A stretch of 64,000 bases of DNA, taken from assembly GCA_963556145.1 (NCBI GenBank), contig OY744470.1:248001-312000 (forward strand), written 5' to 3'. A model generated the notes under the pieces. The model made no database searches and was not told the origin of the DNA. It was given only the letters and a program-made list of their open reading frames with translations. Positions 1 to 12,312 of the stretch are shown here, in pieces (the stretch's first letter is position 1; every line of letters starts with the position of its first letter). Made by a program: the position numbers and the translations under genes. This stretch comes from Hygrocybe punicea. Its lineage: Eukaryota > Basidiomycota > Agaricomycetes > Agaricales > Hygrophoraceae.

Positions 1-122
1 TCCAGTGAATTTTGACAGTTTCTACAAATTACAGATCGTGAGTATTCTTTTATGGTGAGTGGGCTCAAAAATCTGATTACCTTCCAATCTGTTCGAGAAG
101 TTGTACTACCCCCAGATGATTT

Positions 123-380
123 TCAATACCCATTCATGACCTCTGACCGAGCATCAGCAAAACTGACCCCCTTGTCTTCTTTAGACGAATTTCTGGTGAT
201 ATGATGGAATATCTTGAGCACGGAGTCTTTCCTCATGGAGCCTGCCTTGGAGACGGGTTTTTGCTGCTTGTTTGGTGCTGGTGGACGCAGAGACGGTCTG
301 GAGTCTTTGTCTGTGCTTGGCTTGGGAGAAGGTGAGTCGCTCAGCCGACTTTTTTTAGCGCCTGACTTGGCCTTAGGCAT
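123..380 (-). CDS. N-terminal exon of a small basic hypothetical protein (partial)
   Basis: The exon starts at the ATG complementing 378-380 and reads a Lys/Ser/Pro-rich N-terminus (MPKAKSGAKKSRLSDS...). It ends near 125-128 at a GTATTG donor-like site just before an in-frame stop, so the rest would lie off the left edge. I do not recognise a domain. The opening resembles two other genes in this window, at 12724 (MPKTRSN...) and 59837 (MAPTKSTK...), which suggests a small family of basic disordered proteins linked to mobile DNA. The opposite-strand reading frame here is treated as a shadow. Function unknown. Confidence 0.35.
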   Translation of the reverse strand: MPKAKSGAKKSRLSDSPSPKPSTDKDSRPSLRPPAPNKQQKPVSKAGSMRKDSVLKIFHHITRNSSKEDKGVSFADARSEVMNGY

Positions 381-560
381 GGGGATGGATGGCGGATGGC
401 AGACAGCAGAGGAAAGCTGGCAGACAGTGGATGGTGGATGGGATAATTCAAGAAAATGGTACGGGATGACTTTTCGCGTCACCCGAAATTGTACTCAATT
501 CTTCTTTACAGATTTAATCGCCAAATATATTACTGTTGTGAAAATGAGACAAAATGCTTA

Positions 561-1262
561 CAGCCATTTTAGTAATTGATGGCAGTAACTGGATTTTTTT
601 TCATCAATTGAGAAATTTGGACTTAGTGGAATTGCCAGTGCTGAATCTTGTATCTCATGAAATACTGTATGGATTGAGATGGTTATAGAGGGAAAGTTAT
701 ACTATTTCTTAAGGGCTATCTACTCCTATCATTACATTTGGACAATATTTAGTGTTTGGTGACTTGTGGATGAAACAAAAGGTAAACCAGTACTTTTTGA
801 CACCCAAAATGATATTGTCAAATTATGCTATCAAATGAGCTATGTTTGTCTGCATTAGGCTTGAAATATTACATGAATTTTAAATGTTGGCTCCAAGGAC
901 AAAAATAAAGGAAAACACTGTATTTGTACTTCTAGCCCTTGAAAAACTGAAGAAGTTTCTCCCTACAATCTTTTTCATATAAGCTCATTTGATAGCATAA
1001 TTTGACAATATCATTTTGGGTGTCAAAAAGTACTGGTTTACCTTTTGTTTCATCCACAAGTCACCAAACACTCAATATTGTCCAAATGTAATGATAGGAG
1101 TAGATAGCCCTTAAGAAATAGTATAACTTTCCCTCTATAACCATCTCAATCCATACAGTATTTCATGAGATACAAGATTCAGCACTGGAAATTCCACTAA
1201 GTCCAAATTTCTCAATTGATGAAAAAAAATCCAGTTACTGCCATGAATTACTAAAACGGCTG
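561..1262. mobile_element. Palindromic MITE, TA-flanked (copy 1)
   Basis: The 702-bp element is a long inverted repeat. Positions 561-843 read as the near-perfect reverse complement of 983-1262, around a centre that is asymmetric because about 110 bp is missing from the left arm. The tips are CAGCCATTTT... and ...AAAACGGCTG. Both sides abut TA (559-560 and 1263-1264), the target duplication expected of Tc1/mariner/pogo-type transposition. There is no transposase, so it would be non-autonomous. It is the same family as the element at 25520-26310. Confidence 0.85.
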
Positions 1263-1264
1263 TA

Positions 1265-2374
1265 ATCCCTGTACCCATAGTTTTGCCCTCAGGAACCAGA
1301 TTGAGTGGGGTAATGAGATTTGTACTCCCTCCTCCATCCTTGTTGTAGTACTTCAAATACAGGATATGATCCACCTTCCCACTCACTTTCACAGACTTAG
1401 CTGAAATTGGTTAAATTCACCACGTACAAACATGGTCAGAATTTACTTGAAACGGATTCCTTAGAATTGCTAACTGAAGGAAAAAATTGGTTGAATTCAC
1501 CACAGTTAAAATACAAACATGGGTGAAATGCCTGCCCAACATTTCAAAACACCCCCATTTCCATTTTGACATTTGTTTATTGACTTGCTACAATTGCTTA
1601 TCATGCATTGTAATAGTACTACTAGCTTTCAAGCACCACCTTGGATTCACATGTAACCGCTTCGTGGATTGCTTAGCAAATTGGCACGTCACCTGACACA
1701 TCGATTACAAAGAGATGACTCAGCCAACACTATGCCAGATATGGTATATTGCTTATGTAACTCACTGCACACTGTTGTTGCACCAGCAAATAATGATATG
1801 CTTATAGCCAGACAACCAGACCGGACAATCCCACGCTGTCAATTGTACGGTCAATTATGACCAAATAGCTTTGTAATCAGCATCCGGACCATGTTGATTG
1901 GCCCAGTATTCATGTAGATATGGAGGGGTCTTTCTGAAATGCACAATTTCCATTTTGGAACAAGTAAGCCACAGTGGAAAAATCACGGTATTGTACGGTC
2001 TAGGAGATTATGTAAGCGTCCTGGATCTGCAGTTTCATCCAGATTGGGTAAGAACTGACCTCATAGTGAGGGGGTCTTCCTGAAATGGACCTGTTGCGCA
2101 TTGGCTTATTAAAGAGGAACCGTGGGAACAATGGTTACTATATTTGGTTGTACAATTTAGATGCTTACGTAAGCTTCCAGAATAACCCCACATCGTGGGA
2201 AACGGTCCAGAACTGGCCGAGAACGATGGGGGCGAAGTTCAAACAGCTCAATGGGGCATTAAGCAGTCGTTATATCATTACAAGAAAAAAGCGTACAGAA
2301 TTCATTTCTAACGGCTTCAAAAATCTACTATACTACTATGAGAAAAAAGTGTATGGAATTCATTTCTAATGGCT
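1265..2374. other. Stretch without a recognisable gene
   Basis: Only short open frames occur. Positions about 1420-1540 (AATACAAACATGGG...GAAATGCC) resemble 20600-20720, so a degraded dispersed repeat is likely. The phrase GGGGTCTT(T/C)CTGAAATG occurs twice, near 1926 and 2068. At 2285-2374 there is a tandem unit of about 60 bp (AGAAAAAAG...GAATTCATTTCTAA...GGCT) into which KDZ element A has inserted. Confidence 0.5.
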
Positions 2375-2733
2375 CAATACATGCTACTACCTCAGTTAAC
2401 TATACCCGCAGTATTGGTACAAGTTGATGGTGCACTAATGCCAGTAAATGCTGGCTGAAGCAAGTAATGAGGTTAGTAAAACTGAGAGATGAGTACAGGC
2501 CTGGTTTTACTATAGCTGGCACTTGCTGTGAGCTCGGTTTTACTACATCCAGCACTTGCTGCTAACCCTGGTTATATTATGGGTAGCAGTTGCTGCTGCT
2601 GCAGTTGTACTAATGCCAGCACTTGCTGCTGGCCTCCTGCTAGTTTTACTACACCCAGCACTTGCTGCTAGCCCTGGTTATATTATGGGTAGCACTTGCT
2701 GCTGGCTCTGTTTTACCAATGCCAGCACTTGCT
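2375..2733 (+). repeat. Left terminal inverted repeat of element A
   Basis: About 359 bp that match the reverse complement of 11908-12266 almost base for base. It is built from 33-36-bp units around CCAGCACTTGCTGC, alternating with GGTTATATTATGGGTAGC. Short frames running through it on either strand are repeat artefacts. Confidence 0.9.
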
Positions 2734-2920
2734 GCTGCCTTGGTTTTACCAATGCCAACACTTGCTGCCAACCTGGTTTTACTAATGCCAGCACTTGCTG
2801 CCAACTTGGTTATATTATGGGTAGCACTGGCTGCCACCTCAGCTTTACTAATGCCAACACTTGTTGCTCCAGCTAGTTTTACTATACCAAGTACTTGTAA
2901 AGGTCACCTTAAGTGGAGGA
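2734..2920 (+). repeat. Subterminal 33-bp tandem repeats of element A
   Basis: Three to four further copies of a 33-bp unit (GCCAACACTTGCTGCC...GGTTTTACTAAT) lie inside the left repeat and are missing on the right side. The stretch ends with a CAAGTACTTG...AAAGGTCACCT segment that reappears inverted at about 11845-11885. Asymmetric expansion of the array is the simplest reading. Confidence 0.7.
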
Positions 2921-3492
2921 TACCACTCAATCTAAGGGGAATCCAAGGGTGAATACATATATAAATGAATTTACAAGTATACTGACCTAAGGGGGATCTA
3001 ATGGGCAAAGGAATCCTCATAGGGTGGTGGGAAAAGGTATCACAACCACCTCAGCCAAAGCCATGACTATACAGTGCCAAGATAGTAAGGAAACCAATAG
3101 GTGGGTGGTATATACACATACATAGAAATAACAATATAAGGAACAAAATCTAGGGAGGGTTAATACAAATAAGTTCTCAAGTAACTCCCAATGTTTGGAT
3201 TGGAACCAGTTCCAAAGTGACAGTGCAAGTCCCAGAGCTGGGAGTGGTTCTGATAGTGGTGGATAGTTTGGCAATGGGATTAGGACCAGTTCCAAAGGTG
3301 TAGAGGTTCATGTGCTGTTACCTTGATTTTACCAACTGCATCCTTGGTCTAATGTTTTAAGCACCATATCAAACATTTCAGTCTATTTCATAACCCTTTT
3401 TTCATCTAGTTAGAGTCTATCTAGTGATAGTTTAATCATTTTTTTTCCTAAGACATGCATGTCAGCCTTTCTCAATTGCAGAACAATTATAA
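2921..3492. other. Non-coding interior of element A
   Basis: No gene is recognisable. The stretch separates the left terminal repeat from the 3' end of the minus-strand gene and may include that gene's 3' untranslated region. Confidence 0.4.
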
Positions 3493-6156
3493 TCACCTTT
3501 TCCTTACTGTCATATCCTCTACAACATCATCCAGGGAATGTTTCTTGGTAGAAATATTCCTGCTGTTGAGAACCAAGATCATTCTCTCCAACACCCAACT
3601 AGTATCATCAATGGCAAGATGCAAGTCGGCGTCTTTAACATTTGCCAAGTTTTGGTCGCCCTCTGCGACCCACCAGGCCAGTGTCGGTATAATCATATAA
3701 AACCCATTTGTGCCCCCTTGGCAAGTTCGGGACCACTCCTCACCACTCTCTGGCACCTTGTGTGATAATACATTGTTCTTCTGAGTCGTCTGTCACCATT
3801 CCGGCTGCAGCATTTTCCACCACTTCCACCAAGATTGATTGTACTCAACCACATTGGTGATCTTCGGTGGTGCTGTGTATTTGCGGCCATTCTTCAGCCA
3901 TATATGAACAACCTCAGGCAGGTTGACACAATCGAGCTGCGCATGCTGGTGCACTGCCATCAGTGTTCTGAGTGCATTTCGGCAACTGATGAGACTCACC
4001 ATATTGTGGAAGCCAAGAACCTCTTCAAAATCCACAAGTTTTGTTACCAATGCAACCCACTCAGGCGACATTGATATTCCCTTCAAGTACTTCACTGCGC
4101 TTGAAAGCCAGGATGGCCAGCATATTGCATCCGAGATCCTGCGGTCAAGTCAGCTAACTCCAAGTTCAATTTGCAAAAGGGAAATGGTTTCTGACAGTGT
4201 AACGGTTCCATCCACCTCATCAGTGCCAGACACACCGACAGTAGGCTGATGTACTACAGTTGCATTCGGATTGCCAGCCTTCTCGGATTCCATAAAGAGA
4301 GTGTCAAATGTAGAATCAGGAGCATTTTGGGCTGGGGTCGCAAATATTGCAGTGGGCAAAGCGTCTCTGCTCGTTGTTAAAGGTGCATCTGATCCCAAAT
4401 TTCATATCAGTTTACTGAAACACAGATATAAGAGGTCCACAAACCTAGTAGAAGATCCAGACGTGCGAATCGTGTCACTAGGTTCCCCTGTCTTCCCTGG
4501 CATGCCTGTATTCAGGCACCCCTTCCATTCCTCGTTCAATGTCGTCAGGATTGCCTTGTTCCTGGCAATGTTTTCATCTCTCTCCCTCTCATACTCGGAC
4601 CTCTGGTTGACTCCCTTGCCTTTATTCTTTTTCCTCCCCACTCACTTCTTGGCCATCCCAAAATCAGTTTCAGACATGCTGTCATCACTCTGGCACAAGA
4701 TTTCATCATCACATTGGCTGGGCGTGTTTTTGGCGTTACGTGGAACAGGTTGATCGTGGGTAGTATGAAGAGGAACAGCAGGATTGCCTGCACCAGGTGC
4801 AACGGAGTCAGATATCTCACCGTTGTGGTCTCTGACTGTGATAGTCCCGGGGAAGGCGCGAGATTGACAAATGTTTGCAGCTAAGCATGCTAGTGTTAGG
4901 TACGCATCTGAATGATGTAGATACACCTAATAACTCACGAAAAATCTTGTTCAGATGCCCAATGAAAGGCAGCTCAATGTGTTCATGCCACCCATGGTAA
5001 GCCTGACTGAAATTGTTGCCGATCCCTGTCTTTCTGCTGTGGAAGCTGATCGGCATCAATCAGTATGCGTCTAGGATGTCAATCAGCTGTAATACATACT
5101 GCATAATGACGATCTTCCCCCCTTCCTTTGGTTCCGGTCCACCAAGCAAAACCATCCCAACCAGCCCGGTCTCCAACTCAACCTGCTCCAACATACACAT
5201 TATCGACAACGGCAGGCAGGTCATAGCACTGTTGAGTATGTTAGTTACTTCACCATTTTGAGATCATTGAAATATTTTTGGAATGCAAAAGCCTTTGCCT
5301 GCCATTGCTGCTCCTCAGCGCCAAGGTTCTCATCAACCTCTGGCTCCATCTCCTCTTTGAAGAGTGCTTCCTCATGATATCTTTCAACCTCTGCTTGGAT
5401 GTCTGCTGGTTCCTGAAGCCACATCTCTCTGATTATACGATTGCGGAATTCCAGACCCGGCCCTTTCTTCAGCATGGCCTCCAGACTATTAGCCATTGAT
5501 ACGTGTGCTGCCCATTGTTCAGCAATGGCTGACTTCAGTTTTTTTTCATAATACAGTCGCGAGTAAGCTTGAGTCGGTTGAAGCTTCTTCGGCTTCTTTT
5601 TCATCAAATCCAGGACTTTGATGTGGGACTCCGAGGTTACCCCACCACGTGTATGGTTGTTGAACCACCGCTTGATACGCTGTATGCCAATGGGTAAGCA
5701 CAGATCCAGACATGTGTTCTAGCACTGACAATTTTCCTAGCTTGGACTGCCACCCAGCAGATCCTCTGCACCAGCAGCATCTTCGACAGTTGATGCAGTT
5801 GTACCTAATGCCCCTGCAGATTCAGGCCATAGCAAAAACCAGCCTTCCCACAGCGGTGACCAGAATTCTGTTAAACCGCGAGCACCAATCGCTTGGGCTG
5901 CATGGTAGGTTGGAATGCGCTCCCTCAGCCACTTATCCTGCTCGATAGTTGCCCACCCTTTTCGGCCACCTTTCTGCTTGCGAATCTCATCCACCCACTC
6001 ATTGACGCTCGTGCGCTTGGCAACGCCCAGATCATCAACACTTGTTGGATTGCCGACATTTGGCTGGTTATTGATGCTCATCTGATGGTTGATGTTTGTT
6101 TCCTTATCAATACTCGATTGATTTTGGACACTCGCCTAGGCTTTTGCGACATCCAT
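3493..6156 (-). pseudogene. Element A cargo gene: basidiomycete hypothetical protein, multi-exon
   Basis: Read from a possible ATG at 6156, the frame gives MDVAKA, an in-frame TAG (6136-6138) and then a continuous frame through 6081, so it may be broken or start at 6081. Coding pieces in order are KGWATIEQDKWLRERIPTY, TEFWSPLWEGWF, RIKRWFNNHTRGG (about 5660), KKKPKKLQPTQAYSRLYYEK (about 5600), HGWHEHIELPFIGHLNKIF (about 4990), LPEVVHIWLKNGRKY followed by WWKWWKMLQPEW (about 3800-3890), and GTNGFYMIIPTLAWW (about 3680). I recognise this block order as a recurring Agaricomycete family of unknown function. Several joins lack clear splice sites, so exon bounds are approximate. It is transcribed away from the transposase and shares a 1.2-kb spacer with it. 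Confidence 0.6.
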
Positions 6157-7384
6157 CACTGGCAGTGGTAGCTTTCAGGTATGCTGTATGTTTAGTTTTA
6201 CTCACTGAGCGCTATTTATGCTGATCAATGGGGAAGTGGCCAACTGAGGCTGAGCCACTTGAGCCACTTGCTGTGGACGAATGCAATGGATGAACATTCG
6301 ATCAGTCTTGGTCCAGAACTGCTGAAAGTGCCGCGTCGATTAACAATGGCCGGAGGGTAGAGTGGCGTGAGCACATCCTTGTTCCAGTTGGACCGAGCCC
6401 AAATGTTTCGTTCTCAGTATTTCGTAGCGGTCTGGTCCTTTATATATAGCCTTACCCAATGGCAACGTCGGTGCATGTGGCAGAAGTGGTCAAGGCATCA
6501 GGAAACATAGTATCTCACTGGTGGGAATGTCATTCTTGAAATTTGCATGCTAAAACCTTTATCGATATGATCCAATTCCTTGATATCACAAACTGTATCA
6601 TACCATGAATACATAACTGACAAGTGATAGATAGAGATACTACATAGCTGATGCATCCGCCAGTGGGCCCCAAGTCATAGAGACAACAAGTTATCAGTAA
6701 GATGTCAGAGTCGGCTGGAATGTGCAAAAATAAAATGAGTTTTCCGAGTCGTAGGTTCATGATGAAATTGGGATAATGTAATGCAAACATGACATACCTG
6801 AAGCGAGACCAAGAAAGCCCTAAGAGACAGAGAGCATGAGCCAGGCATAAAATATGTCGTTTGGAGAATAATAAAAACTGAAATGAAGCAAGAGACGATT
6901 AGCCAATTGAACTTACACACATGAGACATTACGACGATACAAAAATGACTTGAAAACTCAATTGATCAATATTATAGTGCTAATCAATATTCAATAACAT
7001 CCACTTCATTGACTTGGTCGATATAGATATAGAACTCAATGAATGAAGGTTTCACAATGCAGGGCAACTTTCATGATTCAACAGCTCAGTATTATGTTCA
7101 TTGTGTTCTATACCAATACAATGAAGTGGTACTACTAGTAGAAGTGGCTTTGCTATTAAGCTTTTATTAATAATAGTCGTTTTGCTGCTTCGAGTTTGAT
7201 TCACATCCGCGTGTCAGTCGAGTGTCAGTCGTGACTGTACTCTGTACTCTCAACCTCGAACTTCGAATGATGGCAAGAGCTAAAAAGAATAAGTCCTCTG
7301 TCAGCATAAATATCTCTCGCCCCCATGCAATCCGTCTTCCCGTTGCTTGCACTATCAACATTCATTGAAATGTGAACGGTTGAC
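6157..7384. promoter_or_regulatory. Spacer between divergent genes of element A
   Basis: A 1.2-kb AT-rich stretch lies between the minus-strand cargo gene and the plus-strand transposase, with no gene of its own. Both promoters would be expected here. A TATATATAG at 6442-6450 faces the transposase side, but no start point can be fixed from sequence. Confidence 0.35.
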
Positions 7385-10300
7385 TTGGCTGCTCAACCTC
7401 ACACACACTTTTGGCACACAATGCTCATCTCGATAACCCCACATCCAATTCTCCAGAAGATGTCGAGGTGCTTCATGAAAACTCTGATCTTGGTGGACTC
7501 AATGGCGGAGCAAACGACTCGATTGAACTTGAAGGCGATGATGTTGAGAATGATAAGGGGAAGACATCTGCCACTGTTGTGAGTTCTTATCTATACCTAT
7601 ATTCCTCACTTACTATGTTTCCATTCTATCAATCAGTACTGGCCAATACAAGAATGGCTTCCGCATCGGCAGGAATACCTGGATGAGATGCTCTGCCATG
7701 ATGGACGTGAAGGCATTGCAGACTCACCTTGCAGAGGATGTGGCGGTGTGGCAGACTACCAGTGTCGTCATTGTGCACATCGACAACACTACTGCCAAGT
7801 GTGCCTCATCAATTGTCATGGACCTTCATCAGATTCTTGTGAGTCTGTCAGCCATTCAATCTCACCGCCGTTTGCTTACAAACCGCAGCATTGGACAGGA
7901 TCTTTCTATGAACACACTACCCTGCAGATGCTTGGCCTGATTTTTCAGCTTGGGCATGATGAGAGAAATGTCCTTGTCCCAGCCACATACAATCCAACTT
8001 CATGGTTCTTGATATATCTGGTCTCCACTGTGTGAATATTCGGTACTGCGAGTGCCACCATTTGTTCGCTGGGTCACGTAACCATGTTCAACTCCTTCGG
8101 TTCGAATGGTTTCCGTCCACAGTCATACGCCCACAAAGCGCTTTCACATTTGACATCCTCAACACTTTCCACTTGATCACTCTGCAAGGCAAATTGTCAG
8201 CCTATGACTTCTATCATTCACTTGTGCGCAAAACAGATAATACTGGCTTGATGAAAATAAAGGTATGCTTTCATGTACTCACAGATGATCTTCCGGCTCA
8301 GTACTGGACCTAGAACCGCTATCCACAATTTTTAACCATTATTCGTATCTGGTGTCACCTGAAGGCTCTCAAGCGGGCGGGCCATGGACACGACCCTGCT
8401 GGCGCTGCTGCAACTATAGCAGGGCAGTGTGCAATCGAATGCCCAGCGTGTCCTCATCCTGGCAGAAATCTTCCACCCGAGTGGGAGAATGCTCCTGTTT
8501 CACGAAGGTTCAGCTCATATTACTACAGTCATCTACTGGCCCTTGGGCCACTACCACTCCTCGGGTCAATCACTAATTTTACAGTCCCCTGTTAACTTGT
8601 GACTTCCACCCTTTGATATGTGTGCTAATATGCTATAGCCACCTGCTATGGGAGTCTTGAGGGTGTAGGGTCTCCTGATCTAATTACAGGCAATGACCTT
8701 AGGTAGAATTGATCAAAAGTGAAATTTGTTTTGTCAATTAAAGCTTAAAATACTGGTCAGATTTCCAACCACTCCACCACAGTCATTCTGACATACTTCT
8801 CAATGATATAATGATGTGTTTCTGACCATAGTGTGAGAGGAAACATGAAAACTCCATTCAAGACCAGGTTTTTGAGCAATTGGCATGTCACATCACACCT
8901 GCCTTTTTGAGACACTAATTTCTTAATGATGAAAATTTATTCTTCACACATTCAATGACTCTATGGTTGGCTGTGCAAAATCCAAAACTCAGACCAGAGA
9001 CTGCAGAGGATGGAAATGACAGCGAGCGAGACAATGAGGAGAGTGACGTGGAACTTGATGATTAAACAATTTAGAGTTTCATCGTGATTCATACCAAATT
9101 TGGACCGTGATGTGATGCGACCTGAGGACCTGTTTGATCGTTGATAAGAGACTTTGACGCTGATCTGCCTTTATTCAGCTCAATTGCTCTCCGATAGTTA
9201 AAATTTGTGCTCAAATATCTACACTATTTGGTCATGCAGTGATTGGCTGGTACGAAATTTCCCATAAACTTACAGTATATTTGGTCAACTCCGGCAAAGA
9301 TTTGATTGACCCAAGGGCCAGTAGATGACTGTATTCATTTTTTTTTGCTCACAGCGTGTTCCAGGTGGTTGTATGCTCTCAATCTCACAATTGATGCCGA
9401 CTTCTGCCTCAAGAACAAAGCACGCGGAATCAAGAACGACCCTCCTCTGGTTGACGGCTGGGGTCACTGGGTTCCTGAGGAACCATATCAAGCCTATATT
9501 CGGAAGTATGCTGAACAGATGGAGGTATGTTTTTGGTCTGGTTTTGATCTGCACTGGCTGATCATTTGTGATGGCCACAGCCCAATATCTGCGATTCGGA
9601 CCTCCGTGCTGTTGACCACGCCAACACCAAACTTTCTCAAGGCTATGCAGCAACTGGCATTGGGGGAGTGCTGTGTGCACGTCATATCCTTGTGCGGAAG
9701 AATGGGCTGGGAAATTTGCAGAAAGGGGAAAGGTCAGCTGGTCCTTTCCTGTGGTGTGCGATGCTCATTGGTTGTCTCCTAGATATGCAAATATGGATTT
9801 CATTATGTTCTACACATTGATCGGCACTATCATACAACTATTGGTGTTGTCATATGATATTGCATGCCAGTGGTACAGAAACCTCACGAAATGGATACCT
9901 CAACTGCCAGACATCATGCAAATTTCCGTGGAGCAGTTAAGAGCAGCTCGATTTGTGATTCCAAAATTTCACATTTATGGCCATGGTCTTCCTTGTCAAA
10001 CACATTTCTCATTGAATTTTCTCCCCTATATGGCACAAATTAATGGAGAAGACCCAGAGCGCTGGTGGGCACATATTAACCCAGTTAGTATGAGCATGAA
10101 GGAGATGGGACCAGGGGCATGGCTCAATACCATCGATGACCATGCGCGGGCTTGGAATTGGAACAAAATTATAGGTTTCGGTATGTTTTTGATTGTTTCT
10201 GATCTATGAACATTGTTTATCACTGAGGTATGTCGCTAGGTATATATCTCCTGGCTCAACTCAAAATGGCCATCACAATGTCCAAAATGCAACAAGAACG

Positions 10301-11720
10301 TCATGAAGAACTCGACTCAACCTTCCCTAGTAGTGTTGTCCAGAAATGGGAGGAAATGGTCAGCAACTGGAATGCTGATCCAATGGCACCCAACCCTTAT
10401 GTTGAGCCAGTCATTGGTGAGTCTCTTTCTCCAGGATATGTCCCAGTACATTTTCAATTTGTCTTCGAGGTACATCTATGACAACCCTTCATATTGAGCT
10501 AGCTAAAGAAGAAGCTAGCATATTACAAGAAGGTGAAATGCTCCCACATGAGACTTCGCCCTCGATGTTCATGCAGATTGGTTAGGACTTGGAAGAACAA
10601 CAGTGTGTACCTTGGTTCTGATGTACACTGGCCATCTGACCTCCCTCAACAGACGAAATTTGATACAACAAGCCAAGGGCCGGAAGACAGCGACTGAGCA
10701 AGCTGACTTAGATGAGAAGCGCAATGTCCTCTCTCGTCACATCAAAGGATGGCTTGAAATTCAAAATATCTATAATCCCGCACTCTCAGAGCATGCCCAT
10801 GCTGATCACACGTCCCATCATCTGAACGCTATGTGTCCAGAACATACCAATCTGAAGCTTCCCTCGGCATTGACTCCAACTCTTCGGGCATCTTATATAT
10901 TGGGAATTGCTGACACGGAACGATGTCTTCGGATAGCACAAGCCCATGATGCACTTGATGAATTGTGACGGCAACTGCATATCACAATGGGCTTGGGGCA
11001 CTACAAGCAGACCCAAGTTGGAGCTAATCAGCGAACATCAACAAGAGCACGTAATCTCATTGTCTGTTTCAAAGACAAAGCATCACGATGTGCAGAACAT
11101 TACCAAGCGGCTCATTCAGCACTACTCTCATTAGATCCCAATGGGGATTGGAAGAATTGGCTGCATGTACTCAAGCATGAGGACATCAGAGGACCGGGGA
11201 AGAGTGAGGATGAGGCAGAGGGGACACGGGAATTATCATGGATCTGGCATGTGGCATGTCTGAATGGAGTGTCTGGTGTGCGTTCATGGGAGGAATTAGG
11301 TCCTTTGATGGACACAGAGCTTATTGACTGTAAGATCATCAGTTCCCCAATTTCCGGCTATTTTCTGAGATGTTTCCAGGTTTGCGTTGTGAGTGGGCCA
11401 AGTCAAAGGCTCGTGCAACCTGATGGGCTGAGGAAGTCCAACTGTTGGTGGAAGAGATGCGCCATGTGATTACATTCCTTGATTGGAAGGCTAAATGGTG
11501 GAAGGAGCAAGGTAATGCACGCTTAGGACTTTCAGCTGACCTGGCAGATGTGGTGTCTGCTTATGCAGCAAAGCAGGCACATGTTTACAGTGCTTTGGCT
11601 GGGGCATTTGGTGCCAGATGGTACCCTGCACTGCTGGCAAATGGACTCTCCATGGAATGGCCCAGGTCTTACATACCTAAAAGTCCTGTCGTTGCTCCTG
11701 ATCATGACTCTGAAATGTAA
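7385..11720 (+). pseudogene. CxC2-type KDZ transposase, interrupted
   Basis: Product would be a KDZ transposase with an RNase H-like fold. Order seen: acidic N-terminus (7411-7578); CxC2 cysteine cluster (CRGCGG...YQCRHC...YCQVC, 7720-7810); HWTGSFYEHTTLQMLGL; ISGLHCVNIRYCEC and FEWFPSTVIRPQSAFTF; KRAGHGHDPAG and CPACPHPGRNLP; TIDADFCLKNKARG (9388); SDLRAVDHANT; LSYDIACQWYRNL (9850); NGEDPERWWAHINP (10040); and a C-terminal WKAKWWKEQ ending at 11720. Putative catalytic acids D, D and E are present in the TIDAD, YDIAC and GEDPE motifs. Breaks: a frame change near 7990, TAG at 8310-8312 before the conserved RYPQF, TGA at 10966-10968, and a foreign insert at about 8590-9340. The start is unresolved. 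Confidence 0.85.
8590..9340 (+). other. Insert splitting the KDZ transposase
   Basis: The conserved transposase stops after the NLPPEWENAP segment (about 8500) and resumes with RWLYALNLTIDAD at about 9362. Most of the intervening 0.75 kb has no coding match to KDZ. Positions 8977-9066 read RPETAEDGNDSERDNEESD... and then a stop, an acidic tail like those that end KDZ proteins, suggesting a fragment of another KDZ gene or a local rearrangement. Confidence 0.45.
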
Positions 11721-11907
11721 CAATATGATGAGGGTCTCAATATAGTTATTGTCATATGTTGACTGCATAGTTAAGCTATCATCCAAGCAATTGCTTGAGA
11801 ATTGTTAACATCTGGTGCTGGAACAACTGTAAGGGGACAATCACACTTGAGGTGACCTTTACACTAGCAACAAGTACTGGATATATTAAAACTAGCTGGA
11901 GGCCTGC

Positions 11908-12266
11908 AGCAAGTGCTGGCATTGGTAAAACAGAGCCAGCAGCAAGTGCTACCCATAATATAACCAGGGCTAGCAGCAAGTGCTGGGTGTAGTAAAACTA
12001 GCAGGAGGCCAGCAGCAAGTGCTGGCATTAGTACAACTGCAGCAGCAGCAACTGCTACCCATAATATAACCAGGGTTAGCAGCAAGTGCTGGATGTAGTA
12101 AAACCGAGCTCACAGCAAGTGCCAGCTATAGTAAAACCAGGCCTGTACTCATCTCTCAGTTTTACTAACCTCATTACTTGCTTCAGCCAGCATTTACTGG
12201 CATTAGTGCACCATCAACTTGTACCAATACTGCAGGTGTAGTTAACCAAAATAGTAGCATGGACTG
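11908..12266 (-). repeat. Right terminal inverted repeat of element A
   Basis: Reverse complement of 2375-2733, with the same CAGCAAGTGCTGG units. Homology continues after a gap into 11845-11885. The tip is CAGTCCATGCTACTA on the minus strand. Confidence 0.9.
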
Positions 12267-12312
12267 AACGGCTTCAAAAATCTACTATACTACTACAGTT
12301 AATAGAAAAATG
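12267..12312. other. 46-bp spacer between two KDZ elements
   Basis: It contains the right flank of element A (AACGGCT then TCAAAAATCTACTATACTA) and ends with GAAAAATG (12305-12312), the left target duplication of element B. Confidence 0.8.

Larger units (their letters stand above)
2375..12266 (+). mobile_element. KDZ-superfamily DNA transposon, element A (9.9 kb)
   Basis: The ends are matching inverted tips: CAATACATGCTACTA on the left and, reverse-complemented, CAGTCCATGCTACTA on the right. They lead into inverted repeats of about 360 bp. The flanks are AATGGCT (2368-2374) and AACGGCT (12267-12273), a target duplication of 7-8 bp with one or two transitions. The right flank continues with TCAAAAATCTACTATACTA, exactly what follows AACGGCT in the neighbouring tandem unit at 2313-2338, so the original site can be read. 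Inside are a broken CxC2-KDZ transposase on the plus strand and a hypothetical gene on the minus strand. KDZ elements are known from fungi and animals, typically with 8-bp duplications. Confidence 0.85.
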
